Source of the DNA: Alternaria dauci
Lineage: Eukaryota; Ascomycota; Dothideomycetes; Pleosporales; Pleosporaceae
NCBI RefSeq assembly: GCF_042100115.1
Contig: NC_091274.1
Span: forward strand, 1-64,000
Reading direction: 5' to 3'
Length of the DNA stretch: 64,000 nt
Every line of letters starts with the position of its first letter. The first letter of the stretch is position 1. The notes beneath the pieces were generated by a model that was given only the letters and a program-made list of their open reading frames with translations, was not told where the DNA came from and did no database searches. Made by a program: the position numbers and the translations under genes. This document shows positions 1-9,260 of this stretch, in pieces.

Positions 1-128
1 ACCTAACCCTAACCCTAACCCTAACCCTAACCCTAACCCTAACCCTAACCCTAACCCTAACCCCTAACCCTAACCCTAACCCTAACCCTAACCCTAACCC
101 TAACCCTAACCCTAACCCTAACCCTAAC
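1..128. repeat. terminal telomere repeat (CCCTAA)n
   Basis: About 21 tandem copies of the hexamer CCCTAA, read towards the chromosome interior, with one seven-base variant near position 60. This is the TTAGGG-type telomere of most filamentous fungi, so base 1 is at or near the physical left end of the chromosome. The array stops at 128, where the sequence changes abruptly to GGTTACAGC. Confidence 0.98.
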
Positions 129-229
129 GGTTACAGCTTCTTAGTTATTTAGGGCTTCTTAGTTACTTAAGGCTTCTTAGTTACTTAGGCTTAGTACTTA
201 GGGCTTCTTAGTTATTTAGGGCTTCTTAG
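129..229. repeat. short subtelomeric block of 18-bp repeat
   Basis: Starts with GGTTACAGC and continues with about five degenerate copies of an 18-bp unit, GGGCTTCTTAGTTATTTA. The same start is seen again at 376, directly after the second telomere block, so this is a partial duplicate of the array there. Each junction between units contains TTTAGGG, a telomere hexamer in the opposite orientation to the true telomere. Confidence 0.9.
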
Positions 230-375
230 ACCCTAACCCTAACCCTAACCCTAACCCTAACCCTAACCCTAACCCTAACCCTAACCCTAACCCTAACCCT
301 AACCCTAACCCTAACCCTAACCCTAACCCTAACCCTAACCCTAACCCTAACCCTAACCCTAACCCTAACCCTAAC
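230..375. repeat. buried (interstitial) telomere repeat block
   Basis: About 24 perfect CCCTAA copies lying inward of a block of subtelomeric repeat. Orientation matches the terminal telomere. The right junction (CCCTAAC to GGTTACAGC) is the same as the one at 128/129, while the left junction cuts the 18-bp repeat after CTTCTTAG. This looks like a telomere that was extended by copying a second telomere plus subtelomere end onto it. Confidence 0.95.
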
Positions 376-745
376 GGTTACAGCTTCTTAGTTATTTAGG
401 GCTTCTTAGTTACTTAAGGCTTCTTAGTTATTTAGGGCTTCTTAGTTATTTAGGGCTTCTTAGTTACTTAAGGCTTCTTAGTTACTTAGGGCTTCTTAGT
501 TACTTAGGGCTTCTTAGTTATTTAGGGCTTCTTAGTTATTTAGGGCTTCTTAGTTACTTAGGGCTTCTTAGTTATTTAGGGCTTCTTAGTTATTTAGGGC
601 TTCTTAGTTATTTAGGGCTTCTTAGTTACTTAGGGCTTCTTAGTTATTTAGGGCTTCTTAGTTATTTAGGGCTTCTTAGTTACTTAGGGCTTCTTAGTTA
701 CTTAGGGCTTCTTAGTTACTTAGGGCTTCTTAGTTACTTAAGGCT
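376..745. repeat. subtelomeric 18-bp tandem array
   Basis: About 20 tandem copies of an 18-bp unit, GGGCTTCTTAGTTATTTA, with variants (TACTTA for TATTTA, AGG for GGG). The array ends near 745, where AT-rich RIP-mutated sequence begins. No coding content. Confidence 0.93.
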
Positions 746-2177
746 TTTAAGATTAATTTATATTAAAGTTAAAGTAAAATAGTAGTAAAGTTTATATTTA
801 TTTTATTCTTATAATATTATTAGCTATATAGTAATATAAATAATAAAACTATATACTTTAGAAATAAATCTTACTATTAGTAATAAAGGATTTAAAAAAC
901 TATACTAACTATTACTTAAAATACTTAAAAACTCTTTTTTTAAATAAAATAAAAAAAAATTTATTTTTACCTTAAATCTTTTATTAACTTTTAATAAATA
1001 CTACTTTTAAAATTATTTCTTTCTACTAGTTTACTTAATTAAAAATAGCTATATAGTTAGAAGTAGTATATAAAAGGCTATACTTAAGGAGCTATTATAT
1101 AAGTATACTATTATTTTATTAAATAAGAAAAGAAGTTAAGGAAAGCTATAGTTTAAAAGTTATTTAGGAAGTAGTAGCTTAGAGTATTATTTAACTAGAT
1201 CGCTAGTATAGACTCTAAGTAAGTTACTTACTACATAGATTCTATAAGTAGTATACCATATATATATAACTAAGATCCTATTAAGGAATAAGCTAATTAG
1301 GCTTTAGCTTATTATATAGTAAGTTAATTAGAAGTAACTAGTTATTATAAAATAATAAATTATAAAAAACTACTTCTTATTTTTTAAATAACTATACTTA
1401 GTAGTTACTAATACTTTATTATACTTTTTTTTCTTAAAGAAAAAATACTAAATTTTTATAAAATATTTTTTATTTTAAAGTATTAAATATTTTATTCTTT
1501 TACTTTATAAATATCTTTATCTTAAATATAAGTTATACTCTTTTCTTCTTTTTATAAAGTAGTTAAAAGTTATTAAATCTAAGTAAACCTTTATATAAGA
1601 ATATAGATAAATAAAAAAGTAAAAAAATCTTATTTAATATATTACTATATACTATATACTTACCCTTAGTTAAGTAAAATAAATAACTTTTTTTAAAAGG
1701 TTTCTTAATTATAGTAAAACTTTATAAATTCTTAATCTTTATTTAAGTTTTATATATAGTAGTATAAATTTCTTTTATAAAGATAATATAAGAAAGTCTT
1801 ACTTAGTAGTAACTAGTATTTAGTTAATATAGCTTTAAACTATCTTTACTTATTACTTAATTAAATACTTAATAACTTTATTCTTACTTTAGTATTTATT
1901 ATTCTACTTATTTAAATAAAATTTAATTTAACTAGCTTTATTTTATACTTTTTCTTTATTTATTACTTTATTATTATAAAGTAAAAGTAGTCTAGTTTTA
2001 TTACTTCTATAGTAATATTATTAAATAATAAATAAGAAAGAAAAAAATTAATTATTATAAATATATTTAGTAGAAAGTATATTTTTTAAAGATATAGTAA
2101 AAGGATTACTAACTATTTATACTAATAGATATATAAATTTTTAAAAGATTAGGTAATACTAACTTTAATATTTATTA
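746..2177. other. RIP-degraded AT-rich repeat remnant
   Basis: No gene. Very AT-rich, with almost no CA or TG dinucleotides and many TA, as expected after repeat-induced point mutation. The part at about 1070-1320 is clearly related to 43431-43670 (shared blocks such as GAGCTATTATATAAGTATAC), so this is one copy of a dispersed element also present deep in the window. The element class cannot be read through the mutations. Confidence 0.8.
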
Positions 2178-3188
2178 AAAGTTACTATAATATAAACCTT
2201 AACTTACTATAATATAAACCTTAACTTACTATAATATAAACCTTAACTTACTATAATATAAACCTTAACTTACTATAATATAAACCTTAACTTACTATAA
2301 TATAAACCGTAACTTGCTGTAACATGAACCTTAACTTACTGTAACATCAACCTTAACTTACGGCAACATCAACCGCAACTTACTGCAATATTAACCGCAA
2401 CTTACTGTAACATGAACCTCAACTTGCTGCAACATAAACCTCAACTTGCTGCAACATCAACCGCAACTTGCTGCAACATAAACCTCAACTTGCTGCAACA
2501 TGAACCTCAACTTGCTGCAACATAAACCTCAACTTGCTGCAACATGAACCTCAACTTGCGGCAACATCAACCGCAACTTGCTGCAACATCAACCGCAACT
2601 TGCTGCAACATGAACCTCAACTTGCGGCAACATCAACCGCAACTTGCTGCAACATGAACCTCAACTTGCTGCAACATGAACCTCAACTTGCTGCAACATC
2701 AACCGCAACTTGCTGCAACATGAACCTCAACTTGCTGCAACATTAACTGCAACTTGCTGTAACATTAACCGCAACTTGCTGTAATATGAACCTCAACTTG
2801 CGGCAACATCAACCGCAACTTGCTGCAACATTAACCGCAACTTGCTGCAACATGAACCTCAACTTGCTGCAACATTAACCGCAACTTACTGCAACATCAA
2901 CCGCAACTTGCTGCAACATGAACCTCAACTTGCTGCAACATCAACCGCAACTTGCTGCAACATGAACCTCAACTTGCTGCAACATTAACTGCAACTTGCT
3001 GTAACATTAACCGCAACTTGCTGTAATATGAACCTCAACTTGCGGCAACATCAACCGCAACTTGCTGCAACATTAACCGCAACTTGCTGCAACATGAACC
3101 TCAACTTGCTGCAACATTAACCGCAACTTACTGCAACATCAACCGCAACTTGCTGCAACATGAACCTCAACTTGCTGCAACATCAACC
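2178..3188. repeat. 22-bp minisatellite, outer part RIP-mutated
   Basis: About 45 tandem copies of a 22-bp unit built around AACTTGCTGCAACAT followed by GAACCTC or CAACCGC. From 2178 to about 2330 the units read AACTTACTATAATATAAACC, meaning every CA/TG has become TA. Between about 2330 and 2420 the units are mixed, and from there to 3188 they are unmutated. The open frame through the array (about 2534-2746) is a by-product of the repeat and not a gene. Confidence 0.93.
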
Positions 3189-3299
3189 GTGATATATCGT
3201 AATGTATAATACAACATACTATAGTACATATTACCAACTATTGTACCACCTATTGTACCTTACTATACTACATATTACAGCTTTATACACCCGTATAAG

Positions 3300-3565
3300 T
3301 TCTACATACAGTATATTATTACTTCTCCTCCAAAATCCTCTTCTGCCTTAACTCCTCTTCTCCCCAACGTAGCCGCAACTCTCCAGAACCGCTTGAAGTT
3401 CAGGGCTTTACTTCCAACCCATCTATTGTCAAACATATACAGCTGCATACGGTGAACTCAAGGTGTTTAGGAAACACACCTTTACCGCGATTTATTACAG
3501 TGTCTTTCAACAGTGTTGTGCTTGCGTCTTTTACCAGCACGTTTATTATTTTGATACAGTGTATT
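3300..3565 (-). mobile_element. un-RIPed fragment of a dispersed repeat family
   Basis: This GC-normal stretch aligns base for base with AT-rich copies at about 35030-35155, 45170-45360 and 50740-50950 on the same strand, and in reverse at 35395 and 49490. Shared anchors are AACTCCTCTTCTCC, GGGCTTTA and GTTTATTATT. Differences are nearly all C to T or G to A in the other copies, so this copy is close to the ancestral sequence. A terminal repeat of a retroelement is possible but its class is unproven. It lies just downstream of the helicase gene that ends at 3744. Confidence 0.75.
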
Positions 3566-3743
3566 ATCACTTTAAGAGGAATAGAGTAAGCGCATAAACT
3601 CTTACTCTACTACTTCTCTTCATTACTACGTACTGGCTTTCAAAGAACAAGAAGAGATCGATATTAGCCTAGTCCCACACTATCCTACTGGGAGGCTTGT
3701 CTTCCTTGATCTCCAAATCACCTCCAGCGTCTCTAGAACCTTT

Positions 3744-6700
3744 TCAATCGTACTGGTTCCAGTCGTGTGCTACGTTGCTGCACTGATCTCCACCGTGACC
3801 CTCATCATTGCCGGCGTGATCCTCATCATCGTCAGCGTGATCCTCACCCTCTGGCTTGTCCTTGGCTTCGTCTCCACCATCGTCGGCGTGATCCTCACCC
3901 TCTGGCTTGTCCTTGGCTTCGTCTCCACCATCGTCGGCATGATCCTCACCCTCTGGCTTGTCCTTGGCTTCGTCTCCACCATCGTCGGCGTGATCCTCAC
4001 CCTCTGGCTTGTCCTTGGCTTCGTCTCCACCATCGTCGGCGTGATCCTCACCCTCTGGCTTGTCCTTGGCGTCATCCCGATTCCAGTCATCTCCACCGGA
4101 ATAGAAAGGAATCCCATCATCATTTGGCTTGTCCTTGGCGTCATCCCGATTCCAGTCATCTCCACCGGAATAGAAAGGAACCCCATCATCATTTGGCTTG
4201 TCCTTGGCGTCATCCCGATTCCAGTCATCTCCACCGGAATAGAAAGGAACCCCATCATCATTTGGCTTGTCCTTGGCGTCATCCCGATTCCAGTCATCTC
4301 CACCGGAATAGAAATCAATTCCATCACCGTCGACGGGGGAGGCTGTGGAAAATGTGGGGAGAGGTCCGTAGTTGGCATCGGGAAACATCTTTATGGGCTC
4401 TTCAGTGGCCTGAGAGCCCGCAGCGAAGGCCTCTATATGCTCGGCGACATTGAACGGGGGGTTGAACTCGCACCAACCTTGAGCCAATTCTGGATCAACG
4501 TGCAATTGGATGGCGGATTTTCGGTCTAGGCACCATTTCCAAACCTTGTAGTAGGCGAGCTTGACGTACCGCTTGTCCTTGTCGGTCGCACCAGTGTATT
4601 CGGCGAGGACGCTCACAGGATTACCAACGATAACGAGGAGGGAACGCGCGCGTCCAACGGCTAGGAGCATTCGTGTGGTATGCTTGACGAAACCGAGGTC
4701 GCCAGCGTTGGTGGTGTCGAATACAATACCTTCCTTCTCGGCGCCCTGCATTTTGTCGACTGTGAAGACTTCGACGTCTCGCAGCTGGACGCTAAGTTTG
4801 AACAGCTCCTCCTCGTCAACCTGATTGGCTAAGTGCTCCATGAATCTAGCCAATACGAAGCGGATAGCGGCAACTTGCGCTACATACGGGGTGATGATAG
4901 CGACCTGCTTACCAGAAAACCCGCCAGCGATCATCTTGCAGACGGCCCGGAGGGTATAGGGAATGAAGTCCTTGTTGTAGCGAGACTTGGTGGCACCGAC
5001 GATGTCGTGGCTACCTTTGACGCTGACGAAGATGACGCGATGGCCGGAGGAAATGTTGAACTGCTCCATCGCGATCTCCATGGCGCGAATGTTTTCTTCC
5101 CGGTCATCTACCCCGGGGGCCACTTCCATACGGCCACGAGGAAGGATGTGGTTGGTGAGAGCGTTGATGTCGGAATTGAAGCGGTACTGTGTGTGCAGGT
5201 AAATAGTGGTACAGCCGCCTAGCATCGCACGATGGAAGAAAGGTAGGTCCTGCTGATCACTGAAGACGTGACGTTCCTCCGAACCACCGGCAGCAGAAGG
5301 CTTTGGCTGATGGATATCGCCGAAGAACAGGTGGGGTGTTATGGCCTTGCGCTCGACCATCAGCGGGCCCTCGTTATTATAGGCGTGCGTGTACACGAGA
5401 GGAGCGAGCGTGCTTGACTCGCTTGACTTGCCAGCCTCGTCGTGATGAACGGCATACGGCTGCTCGAGCGTATGAGTACGCGGCTGCGAGATTACGTCGG
5501 AGGTCATGCCAATGGCTACGGCCAGTTGAGCGAGGTCCCTAATGATCTCGTTGGTGAGAGCAGTCAGTCGGCGCATGTCATCGGCGTCGAATTCTTGGCC
5601 TGAAGCATAGAGGTCGAGCTGAAAACGGAAATCGCGGTACTTTTTTGGTTGGGCGATTTCGTGTACCACTAACTCGTTCGTATCGGCATTACGCTCCGGC
5701 ACTCCGGCGAGGCGCAGAACCCACGCACCCTCCGACAGCATTTCCAACTGAAGTCGCTTGTCGGTGAAAGACGACTTTGTCTCGGACGTCTCAAGAAGGA
5801 TGCGGAATTGCGAGTCCACTGTCAGTGCGTCAAGGAACGCCATGGTCCGCCTGTCTTCACTGGACTTCTCCTGGTAAGCCGCTGCCTGCTCTTTCAGCTG
5901 GTCCTTGGTGAAGTGCTCTTCTTCGATGTATTCAAAGTAGGGCGGCTTCTCGTTCTTTAGCAGGACGTTGCGAGCAGCTTCGGACTCCTTGCGAACAACC
6001 GCTGTCTCCGTCTCTTTCATATGGCGTCGGATTACGATAGGGAAACGTGCCTGGATGCCAGCGGCCTTGAGCTCCTTCCGTCGCTCTAGGCAGGCCGTGT
6101 AGATCCTGAGCATAGCGTCGTCGAGCTGCTTGTTCAACGGCGACGTGACCCAGAAAGCAGCAAGGCGACCAAGGCCATGGATAACGCCAGTTTGTTGAGC
6201 CTCGTAGTGCGCAACAGCCAGAGCCTCGATGATGCGTGTCTTGCCAACGCCACCAGGACCTTGGATGAGCGCTACACCACCGGCAAGGGCGCGAAGCTTC
6301 TGCAAAACGTCGGGTTGGAGTGAGCGGTTCAGACGCTCCATGATGCTGTCCTTAGCACCGTTGTCTCCCAAATACGCGAACATGCCGGCGAAGTAGTCCA
6401 CGATCTTGTCGTCTGGGAAGCGAAGGTAGGAGTTGTGGAGGATTTGAGTGACATCGCTAAAGGCATCGCCGCCTCGGAAGTAATGGTTAAGGGCGTTGAT
6501 CTGGCGCTTGATTCCCACGGTGGCAGGGTTCAAGCGAGCAAAGACGTAGATGCCGCGAAGCTTACGCAATGCCTCTTCAGCTTCAGGCAAAGTACGATAG
6601 TTAAATGCACAGCTGTAGTGAACGCCCTCCTTGAACAGGGGCTGCTCGGCGAAGGATGCACCCAAGCGAGGGCGGTAGAGAAAGCCGCCTATGTAGCTAG

Positions 6701-8180
6701 CGGGCGTGATGCCTGCGGACGGTTTGATCTCAAATCGCCAGGTGTCCGCTTGCTCCTGGTAGGGACTGAACTGGATGTCCACGAAGGCGCCCTCGCGGTA
6801 GCTGGCGCCCTCTGGTACCCTGAGCTCGGCGTAGTATAACCGGTCACCGCCGCCGCGAACCTTCATAATCTTGGTGTCGGTGATCTCGAAACCCTTCTGC
6901 TTGGCGGCCTTGCGCAGTTCGTGGACAAGGTTCTGGTAGTGCACGGTGACGTACTGTGTGTTGTTCTGGAATGCCCACTGGGGAGGGACCTTGAATCCTT
7001 TCGGCTGCTTGTCGACAGAGATCTCCATGCCAGTCTGAGGGTTGACACGACAGTCCTTCCAGTAGAGCAGAATCGGGTCGTTCTTGTATTGAGCTTGCAT
7101 CTCTTTGTACACGGTATCCATGCGCTCTTGTGCTGACTCTGTGGCGACCGTGAAGAAGTGCAGCACGGTGCCCTCGCCGCCATTCTCGAGGATATCGCGA
7201 GCACGATGGATGACTTCATCGAAGATCCCAAAGTTCTGGTGGGAGAAGAACCCCAATCCGTAGAGGGGGCGGGAGTTCAGAGGTTGTCCGTCAGGTTGTT
7301 CGGTTTGGAGGTCGAAGCGGAAGTGTAGGAGCATCCCTAGTTCGCTGAGTGCAAGCTTACTAGCAGCTCGCTTAACATCTTCTTGGGAAACCCTTGAGGT
7401 GAAGAACTCATCGGTGATCTTCATGGGAAGTACAGTGCAGTTGACGATGTTGTGGGCTGTCAGGGTAATGGAGGCTGCCCGATGAGCGTGGCCACGGAGG
7501 GTGATACTAGCGTCGTCGCTCGGATAGGAAATATCCATCTCTACACTAACGGAGGAGACATAGTGAGGGATCTTCCGAGTGAATAACTTTGTTGTGAAGC
7601 TAGGTTTATCCAGTGGTGGGGCCATGGTTTGGGCAGGAGGAAGCTCGTCTTTGCCATCCTTGGAGACGTCCTCCTTGGAGACGTCCTCCTTGGAGGCGTC
7701 CTCCTTAGGAGCACGAAACTTGCGGGTTTTGATCGGCTGGGGATAGAAGCAATCCGAGGCAACGTGGCCGAGACGGTTACAGCCGTTGCACCTAGGGCCC
7801 TGGTCTGCTGCTGGCTCACTAGGGCATTGCTTGGAGAGGTGCCCGTGACCACCGCAGTTGAAGCACTCGTTCGTGGGACAGTCGCGGTAGACATGGCCAA
7901 CCTCGCCGCAGTTGGAACACGCTTGCTGTTCGAGCTTCTTGGGGCAATCTTTGGCCCTGTGGCCTGGTTCTTTGCAGGTGAAGCAGGCGTGCTTCTCTCG
8001 GTCAGGGGCGTCGGGAAGGCCTCCGAGCTGGACAGAGTCTTTGCCGGGTGCCTCCAAGACAGCAATGCCCTGGTCGTAGACTTCTGTATCATGCGGCGCC
8101 GACGTCGGCCGGTCATTGACCATGTAGTGCATGACAGACTGGTCGGCCATGCTGGACGATATGCAAAAACAGAGTTTCAA
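3744..8180 (-). CDS. CCHC zinc-knuckle / UPF1-like SF1 helicase
   Basis: A single uninterrupted frame of 1478 aa. The N-terminus has four CCHC zinc knuckles (C66-C69-H74-C79, C88-C91-H96-C101, C106-C109-H114-C119, C131-C134-H139-C144), expected to bind single-stranded nucleic acid. An SF1 helicase core follows: Walker A GPGGVGKT near 641, a motif II-like GDIHQPK near 950 where DExx is degenerate, TPYVAQV, TVDKMQGAEKE and AVGRARSLLVIVGN near 1172. These last motifs are typical of the UPF1/DNA2 group. The acidic tail consists of 23-aa and 17-aa tandem repeats. A second ATG at codon 11 (MADQSV) could be the true start. It is transcribed divergently from the SNF2-like gene to the right and ends about 3.4 kb from the telomere repeats. 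Role is unknown; a telomere-associated helicase is inferred from position and domains. Confidence 0.88.
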   Translation of the reverse strand: MKLCFCISSSMADQSVMHYMVNDRPTSAPHDTEVYDQGIAVLEAPGKDSVQLGGLPDAPDREKHACFTCKEPGHRAKDCPKKLEQQACSNCGEVGHVYRDCPTNECFNCGGHGHLSKQCPSEPAADQGPRCNGCNRLGHVASDCFYPQPIKTRKFRAPKEDASKEDVSKEDVSKDGKDELPPAQTMAPPLDKPSFTTKLFTRKIPHYVSSVSVEMDISYPSDDASITLRGHAHRAASITLTAHNIVNCTVLPMKITDEFFTSRVSQEDVKRAASKLALSELGMLLHFRFDLQTEQPDGQPLNSRPLYGLGFFSHQNFGIFDEVIHRARDILENGGEGTVLHFFTVATESAQERMDTVYKEMQAQYKNDPILLYWKDCRVNPQTGMEISVDKQPKGFKVPPQWAFQNNTQYVTVHYQNLVHELRKAAKQKGFEITDTKIMKVRGGGDRLYYAELRVPEGASYREGAFVDIQFSPYQEQADTWRFEIKPSAGITPASYIGGFLYRPRLGASFAEQPLFKEGVHYSCAFNYRTLPEAEEALRKLRGIYVFARLNPATVGIKRQINALNHYFRGGDAFSDVTQILHNSYLRFPDDKIVDYFAGMFAYLGDNGAKDSIMERLNRSLQPDVLQKLRALAGGVALIQGPGGVGKTRIIEALAVAHYEAQQTGVIHGLGRLAAFWVTSPLNKQLDDAMLRIYTACLERRKELKAAGIQARFPIVIRRHMKETETAVVRKESEAARNVLLKNEKPPYFEYIEEEHFTKDQLKEQAAAYQEKSSEDRRTMAFLDALTVDSQFRILLETSETKSSFTDKRLQLEMLSEGAWVLRLAGVPERNADTNELVVHEIAQPKKYRDFRFQLDLYASGQEFDADDMRRLTALTNEIIRDLAQLAVAIGMTSDVISQPRTHTLEQPYAVHHDEAGKSSESSTLAPLVYTHAYNNEGPLMVERKAITPHLFFGDIHQPKPSAAGGSEERHVFSDQQDLPFFHRAMLGGCTTIYLHTQYRFNSDINALTNHILPRGRMEVAPGVDDREENIRAMEIAMEQFNISSGHRVIFVSVKGSHDIVGATKSRYNKDFIPYTLRAVCKMIAGGFSGKQVAIITPYVAQVAAIRFVLARFMEHLANQVDEEELFKLSVQLRDVEVFTVDKMQGAEKEGIVFDTTNAGDLGFVKHTTRMLLAVGRARSLLVIVGNPVSVLAEYTGATDKDKRYVKLAYYKVWKWCLDRKSAIQLHVDPELAQGWCEFNPPFNVAEHIEAFAAGSQATEEPIKMFPDANYGPLPTFSTASPVDGDGIDFYSGGDDWNRDDAKDKPNDDGVPFYSGGDDWNRDDAKDKPNDDGVPFYSGGDDWNRDDAKDKPNDDGIPFYSGGDDWNRDDAKDKPEGEDHADDGGDEAKDKPEGEDHADDGGDEAKDKPEGEDHADDGGDEAKDKPEGEDHADDGGDEAKDKPEGEDHADDDEDHAGNDEGHGGDQCSNVAHDWNQYD
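3826..4325 (-). repeat. in-frame 51-bp and 69-bp coding tandem repeats
   Basis: Two adjacent tandem arrays inside the C-terminal coding end of the zinc-knuckle helicase. About five 51-bp units encode a 17-aa acidic repeat (core GEDHADDGGDEAKDKPE), and about four 69-bp units encode a 23-aa repeat containing YSGGDDWNRDDAKDKP. Both periods are multiples of three, so copy-number change does not break the frame. Copies are nearly identical, which suggests recent expansion. Confidence 0.9.
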
Positions 8181-9260
8181 CGGTAGGTGAGACTTTGTTT
8201 CTATACGGACAGCACATCGTTAGCAATCGATCAGCGGAACAGGAGGCCACAACAACTTACCGACAAGGGTCAATGGGTAGGTAGAGATATCGACGTTGAG
8301 AGTGGTTTGCTTTCAAGAGAAGCAATTCGGGGAAGGTGTCAAGTAGTTGGTGTGGAGGAAAGTGTTATTTGTGCAGGACTAGGTAGCGCGAGCGCGAGAG
8401 ACGCTAACGCCAAGCAAATTTTGCGTTGCTCACCTTGGGTTGTGCGTGAGGAAGCGAGGAGCAAGATAAAGACACGTGAAAAGAAGGATTGGATGGAGAA
8501 CGATAGGGACGCGAAGAGGATATGGGGATCACCCGAGTTCTACAAGTTGGTACCAAGAGACAGAAGTGGACAGCCAGTCGACCTTTGGGCAATAGGAAGA
8601 TAACTATCGGACCGGCCATACAAATAAGCGAGGACATGCCAAGGTGAATGGGAGATCTAGCGAGCGTCAAGGCCACAGCAATGCGCAGCGTGTAGCCGGC
8701 TACGTCTTGGCTCTCTCCTTCGCGACTACAGTTAGTCCTACGGCTGGGTGATCCCCATATCTCTTTTCGCTTTCTTTTGTTTGGTTCTATCAACTTCTAT
8801 GCTCGATTCAGTTCACGATGACGGCCAGAACTGCGTTTGGGTGATCCCCATGTCTCTCCCTACTTTCCCTGCTCCTTGTCTCTCTTCTCCCTCTGCTCGC
8901 TTTCTATACACTCGGGTGATCCCCATATCTTTTATCAACTTTCTCTGTTTCGCGCGTACGCAACGTGAGCCCGCGTCAGAGTCTTGTGCGCTGTACCCGC
9001 AATGCTCAACAGTGAGCGCTCACGCCAGAACCGGGTGGCTATACTATGCCCTACTCCTGGTCATCGTTCTACTAGGCTCAGTACGGGCGACGAGGCTAAA
9101 ATTACTGGGAGCTTCCCCTTTCACTTTTCACCGCTCTCCGGCTGTTTCCTCGCGCATGTTGCCACAACACGAACGTTGCGACGCTCGCCGCAACACCACC
9201 CACCCACCACGTACCGCAGCATCGTCAACCTGCATACACCTTCTACCACGGGTGACTAGG
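8181..9260. promoter_or_regulatory. divergent promoter region with GGGTGATCCCCAT motifs
   Basis: The region between two divergent helicase-like genes. A 13-base word, GGGTGATCCCCAT, occurs at 8746-8758, 8839-8851 and 8914-8926, and once inverted (ATGGGGATCACCC) at 8522-8534. Three of the four sites are followed, in the orientation of the word, by ATCT or GTCT and pyrimidines. The frame of the right-hand gene is open from 8748, but this part is low in complexity and includes the repeated word, so it is treated as leader. The motif may be a shared regulatory site; this is inference from repetition and position. Confidence 0.45.

Noticed and set aside
2534..2746. 70-codon open frame in the left minisatellite
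   Set aside because: It is only the 22-bp repeat read in a frame without stops; no start context or domain.
2178..3188. Possible CRISPR array
   Set aside because: Head-to-tail tandem units without unique spacers, in a eukaryotic telomere region.
3765..4529. Plus-strand hydrophobic frames opposite the helicase tail
   Set aside because: Antisense to acidic coding repeats; the apparent membrane segments come from translating Asp/Glu-rich DNA backwards.
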